Positions 1-4,502 of a DNA stretch of 5,457 nucleotides are shown here, in pieces; position 1 is the first letter of the stretch; every line of letters starts with the position of its first letter. The notes beneath the pieces were generated by a model. It was not told the origin of the DNA, did no database searches, and was given only the letters and a program-made list of their open reading frames with translations. The DNA is from Actinomycetota bacterium (GTDB lineage: Bacteria; Actinomycetota; Actinomycetes; Nanopelagicales; Nanopelagicaceae). Made by a program: the position numbers and the translations under genes. The stretch is taken from the NCBI GenBank assembly GCA_009705075.1, contig WLCY01000046.1, positions 1 to 5,457 on the forward strand. Direction: 5' to 3'.

Positions 1-223
1 AGTGAGTCGCGCTTTGCACAACTAAGACTAAGAGCGCGAGACGTGGCCCAGATAAAACACTCCGACCCAAAATGAACAACGCAACAACAATTAGTAATCC
101 CATCGCAAACAATCGACCAACGGTGGTAAACCTTCCACCCGCAATGGCATGCGAAATAAGCGCGAATCCAAAGAGTATGGCGGAATTGATAGCCATTCTT
201 GGAGTCGATGCGCCCTTCATCAT
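1..223 (-). CDS. Hypothetical multi-pass membrane protein, C-terminus cut by the left window edge
   Basis: A - strand frame starts at ATG 223-221 (an in-frame ATG follows at once at 220-218) and stays open for 74 codons to the window edge, so only the N-terminal part is visible. After a short polar start with several basic residues there are two clear hydrophobic stretches, about residues 11-29 and 40-57, and a third from about 61 that continues to the edge. A small histidine and glycine-rich turn (SHAIAGG, residues 24-30) separates the first two, and a QSATH motif (70-74) lies at the edge. I do not recognise the family; it looks like one of the short actinobacterial membrane proteins of unknown function. 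It is divergent from arsC. A TAAGAT hexamer exactly 6 nt upstream of ATG 223 favours this start and a leaderless transcript. That it is a gene is fairly well supported; its function is unknown. Confidence 0.72.
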   Translation of the reverse strand, partial: MMKGASTPRMAINSAILFGFALISHAIAGGRFTTVGRLFAMGLLIVVALFILGRSVLSGPRLALLVLVVQSATH

Positions 224-229
224 TTTGTA

Positions 230-235
230 ATCTTA
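230..235 (-). promoter_or_regulatory. Putative leaderless -10 element (TAAGAT) of the divergent membrane-protein gene
   Basis: On the - strand TAAGAT fits the TANNNT actinobacterial -10 pattern and is followed by exactly 6 nt (TACAAA) before ATG 223. That would put the transcription start at the A of the start codon. There is no Shine-Dalgarno sequence in the short upstream region and no convincing -35 match. Confidence 0.5.
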
Positions 236-258
236 ACGAAGTAATTAGATTTCCCCAC

Positions 259-264
259 TATCAT
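259..264 (+). promoter_or_regulatory. Putative leaderless -10 element (TATCAT) of arsC
   Basis: TATCAT fits TANNNT and is followed by exactly 6 nt (TTTGCT) before ATG 271, so transcription would begin at the start codon. No ribosome binding site precedes this ATG. No good -35 box is visible 16-19 nt upstream. The element also helps choose ATG 271 over the in-frame ATG at 199. Confidence 0.5.
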
Positions 265-270
265 TTTGCT

Positions 271-660
271 ATGCCATCAGTCCTATTCGTTTGTGTTCAC
301 AATGCCGGTCGCTCTCAAATGGCTGCCGGATTCATGACTGCCCTTTCTGGTGGCAAAGTTGAAGTTCTCTCTGCGGGATCTGCTCCCAAGGATTCAATAA
401 ATCCAATCGCAGTTGAGGCAATGAATGAAGTCGGGATTGATATCGCAAATAACGTGCCAAAGGTTTTAACTACCGAAGCAGTCCAACAATCTGATGTCGT
501 TATAACCATGGGATGCGGCGATACCTGCCCTTTCTATCCCGGCAAACGCTATGAAGATTGGGTTTTAGACGATCCTGCTGGACAAGGAATCGAATCAGTT
601 CGAGTTATTCGAGATGAAATAAAGAGCCGAGTAGAAGCCCTGCTTAAAGAAATTATCTAA
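271..660 (+). CDS. arsC: Arsenate reductase ArsC, low-molecular-weight phosphatase fold
   Basis: A 129-residue cytoplasmic enzyme predicted to reduce arsenate to arsenite. The phosphatase-type P-loop CVHNAGRS lies at residues 8-15, with nucleophile Cys8 and anion-binding Arg14 (C-x5-R). Two further cysteines, Cys82 and Cys86 in GCGDTCP, sit where thioredoxin-coupled ArsC proteins carry their redox pair. Asp101 in the DDPAGQ motif is the likely general acid. The length is normal for the family. The frame opens further upstream, but ATG 271 puts the P-loop at the usual distance from the N-terminus and has a promoter element 6 nt upstream; the ATG at 199 would overlap the divergent gene. The reductant could be thioredoxin or mycothiol, both used by actinobacterial relatives. 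No arsenite exporter or ArsR regulator is visible here. A protein tyrosine phosphatase is the alternative, but the extra cysteines argue for ArsC. Confidence 0.9.
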   Translation: MPSVLFVCVHNAGRSQMAAGFMTALSGGKVEVLSAGSAPKDSINPIAVEAMNEVGIDIANNVPKVLTTEAVQQSDVVITMGCGDTCPFYPGKRYEDWVLDDPAGQGIESVRVIRDEIKSRVEALLKEII

Positions 661-667
661 CTTCATC

Positions 668-673
668 TAAAGT
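668..673 (+). promoter_or_regulatory. Putative leaderless -10 element (TAAAGT) of the YbaK-family gene
   Basis: Within the 19-nt gap after arsC, TAAAGT fits TANNNT and ends exactly 6 nt (AAGGCC) before ATG 680. The AAGG inside this spacer is only 2 nt from the ATG, too close for a normal Shine-Dalgarno site, so a promoter reading is more natural. The downstream gene string could therefore be transcribed independently of arsC. Confidence 0.42.
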
Positions 674-679
674 AAGGCC

Positions 680-1165
680 ATGGAAAACGTCCTTCAAAAT
701 CCTTCGGTACAACGCGTCTCTGCAAAGCTAAAAGAGCTTGGAGTGCAAGGCGAAGTTCATGTTCTCTCAGATAGCGCACGCACCGCACAAGAAGCAGCAG
801 ATGCTCTAGGTATTTTGGTTGGACAGGTTGCCTCATCAATTGTTTTCAAACTAGATGATGAATCTCCACTTTTGGTAATTACAAGTGGTCGCCACCGCGT
901 TGACACAAAGCTAGTCGCAGAAAATCTTGGTGTTGCTAAATTGCACCGAGTAGATGCCGATTATGTAAAGGAAAAATCAGGATTCTCGATAGGGGGCGTA
1001 TCCCCTGTTGGCTGGATTTCTCCCGCAACAATCTTGATAGATGAAGCGCTAAATGATTATGAAGTTGTATGGGCGGCAGCGGGCCATCCACATTCGGTTT
1101 ATCCAACTACTTACTCTGAATTGATTAAATGCACTAGTGCCAAGCCAATGGTCGTTGGTGAATGA
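680..1165 (+). CDS. YbaK/EbsC-family aminoacyl-tRNA deacylase (trans-editing)
   Basis: A 161-residue single-domain cytoplasmic protein of the YbaK/EbsC (ProX-like) family. Members hydrolyse tRNAs charged with the wrong amino acid, for example Cys-tRNA(Pro) or Ala-tRNA(Pro). Family marks are the N-terminal helix beginning NPSVQRV (7-13), the strand SSIVFK (52-57) whose Lys57 corresponds to the conserved functional lysine, the strand LLVITSG with RHRVD (64-75), the glycine-rich GGVSPVG loop (105-111), the ILIDE segment (118-122) and AAAGHPHSVY (132-141). The length suits a stand-alone editing domain rather than one fused to prolyl-tRNA synthetase. The substrate cannot be decided by eye. The gene follows arsC by 19 nt, and its TGA overlaps the ATG of the next gene in an ATGA junction, so translation of the two is probably coupled. 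It has no evident link to carotenoid chemistry and may simply share the promoter. Confidence 0.92.
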   Translation: MENVLQNPSVQRVSAKLKELGVQGEVHVLSDSARTAQEAADALGILVGQVASSIVFKLDDESPLLVITSGRHRVDTKLVAENLGVAKLHRVDADYVKEKSGFSIGGVSPVGWISPATILIDEALNDYEVVWAAAGHPHSVYPTTYSELIKCTSAKPMVVGE

Positions 1166-1953
1166 ATAAACCAAAACTCGCTTACCAATCGTACGGTTCT
1201 TTGGAACCAATAGTTTTAATTCATGGCCTTGGCTCTGCGGCAACCGCTTGGAAACCAATCATTCCAAAACTCGAAACTAAATTTAAAGTCATCACCCTTG
1301 ATCTTCCAGGGCATGGCAATGCTGATTGGGTAGATCATCGCGCGCTCGAGCCAGAAGTACTGGCGAAATTGGTATTTGATTTAATGGATGAAAATGGAAT
1401 TGATAACTTTCATTTAGCTGGCAATTCACTTGGGGGCTGGGTTGCACTAGAAATGGCAGCGCTAAATCCTGAGCGAATTAAATCTCTTGTGGGTCTTGCG
1501 CCAGCGGGCCTTTGGCAAAATCCTGCAACCACCCGCGCACGTTATGCATTTTCAAAAGTAATGGCCGATTCATTAAAAGGCGTTGCCCCTAAGTTATTAA
1601 AAGTTGGGATAGCTCGCAAAATTGGATTTGAGGCATTTACCCCTAATTGGTCTACTTTAGATTTAGAAACTTGCATTGATGCTGTTACCGCTCTGGGCAA
1701 TTGCCACGGTTATTACCACACGTGGGATGCAATGTTGCATCGTAGATTTGATAAAGCGATTCCGAAAACTGTACCAACCACCATAATCTTTGGGGATTCT
1801 GATTGGACATTGCCGGTTGAAAATTCGCAGGAGCGATCCTTAGCGCCGGCGCATTGCAGATGGGTCGTGCTTCCAGTTTGCGGACATGCTCCGATGTGGG
1901 ATCGACCAGATGAAGTTGTATCTGAAATATTTGCGACAGCCGGAGTCGCGTAA
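1162..1953 (+). CDS. Alpha/beta-hydrolase fold protein at the head of the carotenoid cassette
   Basis: A 263-residue alpha/beta-hydrolase with an apparently intact catalytic triad. The oxyanion-hole motif HGLGS is at 21-25, the DLPGHG turn at 47-52, the nucleophile elbow GNSLGG at 87-92 (Ser89), the acid in GDSDW at Asp214, and the histidine in GHAPMWDRPD at His242. Residues of about 118-200 form the variable cap that sets substrate choice. There is no signal peptide or membrane segment, so it is probably cytoplasmic or peripheral. The start overlaps the previous stop by 4 nt, and its TAA shares one base with the ATG of the CrtA-like gene, which strongly suggests co-expression with the carotenoid genes. 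The fold also covers esterases, thioesterases, acyltransferases and C-C hydrolases, so the substrate is unknown. Removing or adding an acyl group on a carotenoid glycoside is a reasonable guess from context only. Confidence 0.88.
   Translation: MNKPKLAYQSYGSLEPIVLIHGLGSAATAWKPIIPKLETKFKVITLDLPGHGNADWVDHRALEPEVLAKLVFDLMDENGIDNFHLAGNSLGGWVALEMAALNPERIKSLVGLAPAGLWQNPATTRARYAFSKVMADSLKGVAPKLLKVGIARKIGFEAFTPNWSTLDLETCIDAVTALGNCHGYYHTWDAMLHRRFDKAIPKTVPTTIIFGDSDWTLPVENSQERSLAPAHCRWVVLPVCGHAPMWDRPDEVVSEIFATAGVA
1942..1945 (+). promoter_or_regulatory. Ribosome binding site (GGAG) for the CrtA-like gene
   Basis: GGAG inside the end of the hydrolase gene lies 7 nt before ATG 1953. This is the best-placed Shine-Dalgarno match I saw in the window, and it supports the TAATG stop-start overlap as the true start of the CrtA-like gene. 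Confidence 0.5.
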
Positions 1954-2615
1954 TGATTGTCTTGGTCTATTTCTGGAAGATTAGGTTTAGTGCAATACCT
2001 AGTGCAATTATTCATATGGCACTAGATCGAATATCGCTTAACCGAAGCTCTAAAATTACCTTCTTCAAATCACTTGGAACTGGTCGAGGTGAAACTTTTA
2101 CTCCAGGTGATGCCGATGCAAGGCGTTGGGGTTTGTTAGTTGTTATCCCAAGGAGCGAAGTGGAATCATTTGATGCCTCTTCCTTGATTTCAAGTTGGCG
2201 CAAGATTGCCACTTCCGAATATCGTGGCATTTTGCAACCAATTTCCTCACATGGAAAATGGTCTAAAGCGCAGCCTTTCGATAGCAATCAGATTTCAAAT
2301 TGGGAAGGACCAGTTGCTGCGCTAACTCGTGCACGAATCAAATGGCGAATGAATTCTAAGTTTTGGTCAGCCGTGCCTCCCGTAACTGTGAGTTTGAAGG
2401 CGGCACCTGGCTTACAGAGCGCAATTGGTATTGGCGAAGCCCCAATCGGACTCCAAGGAACGTTCTCTAGATGGGAATCTGGGAGTGCACTTAGGGAGTT
2501 CGCGTATAAGGGAGCCGCGCACCTAAAAGCAATTCAGGAGACGAAAGATTTGGATTGGTATGCCGAGGAATTGTTTGCACGCTTTGCAATCATTGAGGAG
2601 CATGGTGGGTTCTAG
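1953..2615 (+). CDS. crtA: Spheroidene monooxygenase-like protein (CrtA family)
   Basis: A 220-residue protein resembling CrtA, the oxygenase that introduces the C-2 keto group of spheroidenone in purple bacteria. Recognisable family blocks are FFKSLGTGRGETFTP (37-51), a WGLLVVIP strand (59-66), HGKWSKAQPF (100-109), FWSAVPPV (137-144), APGLQSAIGIGEAPIGLQGT (151-170), FAYKGAAH (183-190) and DWYAEELFARFAI (201-213). The length is close to purple-bacterial CrtA. Some CrtA proteins are reported to contain heme; His190 is a candidate ligand, but that is a guess. The first 22 residues include a mildly hydrophobic stretch also present in CrtA relatives, which supports the ATG at 1953 rather than Met22. 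The gene overlaps the hydrolase by one base (TAATG), and cruF follows after 24 nt. Probable role: oxidation of an acyclic carotenoid end at or near C-2'. The exact substrate and product (keto or hydroxy) are not set by sequence alone. Confidence 0.85.
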   Translation: MIVLVYFWKIRFSAIPSAIIHMALDRISLNRSSKITFFKSLGTGRGETFTPGDADARRWGLLVVIPRSEVESFDASSLISSWRKIATSEYRGILQPISSHGKWSKAQPFDSNQISNWEGPVAALTRARIKWRMNSKFWSAVPPVTVSLKAAPGLQSAIGIGEAPIGLQGTFSRWESGSALREFAYKGAAHLKAIQETKDLDWYAEELFARFAIIEEHGGF

Positions 2616-2627
2616 CCATTAATAAGG

Positions 2628-2633
2628 CAGAAT
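2628..2633 (+). promoter_or_regulatory. Weak candidate -10 element (CAGAAT) before cruF
   Basis: CAGAAT ends exactly 6 nt before ATG 2640, the same spacing as at the three clearer sites, but its first base is C instead of T. An AAGG at 2624-2627 lies 12 nt before the ATG and could instead serve as a rather distant ribosome binding site. Either reading is weak. Confidence 0.2.
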
Positions 2634-2639
2634 TGCACC

Positions 2640-3455
2640 ATGTCGATTCGCCAATACCGCCCAAGAAATAATCGGCGCAAAGGTATTTCCGCAAACCAGA
2701 GTTTGGGTCTATTTCTACTCTTAGCTCTCACAATTGCAATCCAAATTTCATATCCCTTGGTATCTGGTGATTCACTTAGATATGTAACAATAATTACAGT
2801 AGTTGCCGGTGCAATTTTGATGTTGATGCACTCGCTACTGTCATATGGCTTCCGTTATTTCATAACTTTTGGCTCGGTTACTTTTCTATTTGCACTAATT
2901 GTTGAAATAGTAGGCAGCAAAACCGGTTGGCCCTTTGGGAATTATTTCTATGACGATTCACTTGGCATTAAATTTTTTGGAGTACCAATCCTTGTCCCCT
3001 TTGCTTGGATCATGATGGCACATCCAGTTTTAATCGCGGCAAGGAAGACAATTCCAAGTTGGGCCTTTATCTATGGTGGCGCCGGTTTGATGGTTTGGGA
3101 TTTGTTCCTTGATCCTCAGATGGTTGCCGCTGGTCGTTGGACTTGGGATGTGGTTGGTCCGCATGTTCCATTTCAACCAGAGATTCCACTTTCTAACTCA
3201 GCGGGCTGGTTATTTGCTGGAATGGGATTGATGGCACTTTTGAATCTGATACTTCCAAAAGAGCGACGGAAAAAAGGTGTAAATTCAACGATTCCGGATA
3301 TTTTCTTGGGCTGGACTTTATTCTCCGGAGTTGTCGGAAACTTATTCTTCTTTGATCGTCCCGGCGTTGCACTACTCGGTGGAATCGCATTTGCTCTGTG
3401 GATTTCGCCTTATCTCTTTGTAATCTCATTTGGAAAGCCTGATTTACTTAAATAA
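2640..3455 (+). CDS. cruF: Carotenoid 1',2'-hydratase, CruF/DUF422 family membrane protein
   Basis: A 271-residue integral membrane protein of the CruF (DUF422) family. These enzymes add water across the terminal 1',2' double bond of acyclic carotenoid ends to give a tertiary 1'-hydroxyl; characterised members act in the myxol, deinoxanthin and bacterioruberin pathways. After a basic N-terminus (residues 1-18) there are about seven or eight hydrophobic segments, roughly 21-42, 48-66, 73-91, 113-134, 139-157, 188-206, 219-239 and 243-262. Family motifs are EIVGSKTGWPFGNYFY (89-104), VPILVPFAWIMMAHP (115-129), WDLFLDPQMVAAGRWTW (153-169) and PLSNSAGWL (183-191). Their conserved acidic residues (Glu89, Asp154, Asp158) are candidate catalytic or binding positions. 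The length is typical. The stop codon directly abuts the ATG of the glycosyltransferase gene, consistent with consecutive steps on the same carotenoid end. Assignment to the family is firm; the exact carotenoid substrate is inferred. Confidence 0.92.
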   Translation: MSIRQYRPRNNRRKGISANQSLGLFLLLALTIAIQISYPLVSGDSLRYVTIITVVAGAILMLMHSLLSYGFRYFITFGSVTFLFALIVEIVGSKTGWPFGNYFYDDSLGIKFFGVPILVPFAWIMMAHPVLIAARKTIPSWAFIYGGAGLMVWDLFLDPQMVAAGRWTWDVVGPHVPFQPEIPLSNSAGWLFAGMGLMALLNLILPKERRKKGVNSTIPDIFLGWTLFSGVVGNLFFFDRPGVALLGGIAFALWISPYLFVISFGKPDLLK

Positions 3456-4502
3456 ATGGCTGAGTTCTGGCTCTGCGCAATTGCGCTATTTATTACAGTG
3501 TCTAACGTTATAAATATGCGCGTAGTCGGACTTAAGGGTGCGAAAAACATTGACGCATCCGTGGATATTTTGGTTCCAATGCGGGATGAAGAAGCAAACG
3601 TAGAGGCCTGTCTCAAGTCGCTACTTAACTCTGAGATGCTAAATTCTCCACAAATTTATGCGCTAGATGATGGTTCTTCGGACCAGACCGGTAATTTAAT
3701 TTCGATGTTTAAAGTGAAGAAATTAACTGGATCAGCGCTGCCTGAAGGTTGGCTTGGGAAGAATTGGGCATGTCATAACTTAGCCAGAGCAGGGTCTGGA
3801 GAGTATTTGGTATTTGTTGATGCCGATGTCCGACTACACCCTTATGCAATCGCCTCGGCCATTACAAAGATGAACAGCCTGAAGTGGGATTACATCTCGC
3901 CATATCCAAAACAAATTGCCGAAAGTTTTATGGAGAAGTTAATCCAGCCGCTTTTACAGTGGTCATGGATTGCAAGTGTGCCCCTTCGAATTGCTGAAAA
4001 ATATCCGAATCGTTCTATGACTATTGCTAATGGCCAATTCTTTATTGTTAAACGAACTGCATACGAGGCAACTGGCGGGCATGGTGCAATAGCCGCTGAG
4101 GTACTAGATGACTTAGAACTTGCAAGAGCTCTCATAGCAAAAGGTTTTAAGGGCGGAGTTGCAGAAGGTAGTTCAGTTGCAAGTTGTCGTATGTATCAGT
4201 CCAGCACAGAATTAATTGATGGATATACCAAATCACTTTGGAAGGCATTTGGTGGGACAACTGGAACAATTCTTGCGCTATTTCTGCTGGCAATTACTGG
4301 AGTCTCTCCATATTTGAGTTTTGGTGCACCAGTTGTCTTTATCTTCTTATCTCGCGTGCTATCGGCGCTTAAAACTAAATCAAACCCAGCATATGCTTTT
4401 CTTCATCCAGTTGCGATACTTGTTCTGTTCTATTTAATTGTTCTCTCTTCAATCAGAAAATCTCGTGGCACTTTGCAATGGCGCGGGCGGGCAATTTCCT
4501 AA
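3456..4502 (+). CDS. cruG: Membrane-associated family 2 glycosyltransferase, CruG/CrtQ-like, probable carotenoid glycosyltransferase
   Basis: A 348-residue GT-A (family 2) glycosyltransferase anchored in the membrane. An N-terminal hydrophobic segment (about 3-20) precedes the catalytic domain. Nucleotide-sugar motifs are VDILVPMRDEE (36-46), DDGSSDQT (71-78) and the metal-binding DAD (122-124). PEGWLGKNWAC (96-106) is typical of the CruG/CrtQ/HpnB subgroup. NGQFFIVKRTAYEATGGH (192-209) is an acceptor-side motif, and Asp218/Asp219 in LDDLELARAL sit where the catalytic base lies. SLWKAFGG (260-267) resembles the usual RW-type motif. Three C-terminal hydrophobic segments follow (about 271-290, 291-304, 314-333), then a basic tail. 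The region between DDGSSDQT and PEGW looks shorter than in relatives I know. The start directly abuts the cruF stop, so it probably glycosylates the hydroxylated carotenoid made by CruF and its partners. Sugar and position (1'- or 2'-OH) are unknown. A hopanoid-type or other lipid glycosyltransferase is the main alternative. Confidence 0.82.
   Translation: MAEFWLCAIALFITVSNVINMRVVGLKGAKNIDASVDILVPMRDEEANVEACLKSLLNSEMLNSPQIYALDDGSSDQTGNLISMFKVKKLTGSALPEGWLGKNWACHNLARAGSGEYLVFVDADVRLHPYAIASAITKMNSLKWDYISPYPKQIAESFMEKLIQPLLQWSWIASVPLRIAEKYPNRSMTIANGQFFIVKRTAYEATGGHGAIAAEVLDDLELARALIAKGFKGGVAEGSSVASCRMYQSSTELIDGYTKSLWKAFGGTTGTILALFLLAITGVSPYLSFGAPVVFIFLSRVLSALKTKSNPAYAFLHPVAILVLFYLIVLSSIRKSRGTLQWRGRAIS

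Noticed and set aside
199..270. In-frame upstream start for arsC at ATG 199, adding 24 residues
   Set aside because: The extra residues precede the P-loop without family support, and the start would overlap the divergent gene. ATG 271 has the better promoter spacing.
1713..2287. Open frames on the - strand opposite the hydrolase and CrtA-like genes
   Set aside because: The + strand proteins have clear family motifs through the whole stretch; the opposite frames show none.
2602..2619. Short inverted repeat (ATGGT with GCCAT) at the end of the CrtA-like gene as a terminator
   Set aside because: The stem has only about 5 bp including a wobble pair, there is no T-run after it, and cruF follows within 24 nt in the same direction.
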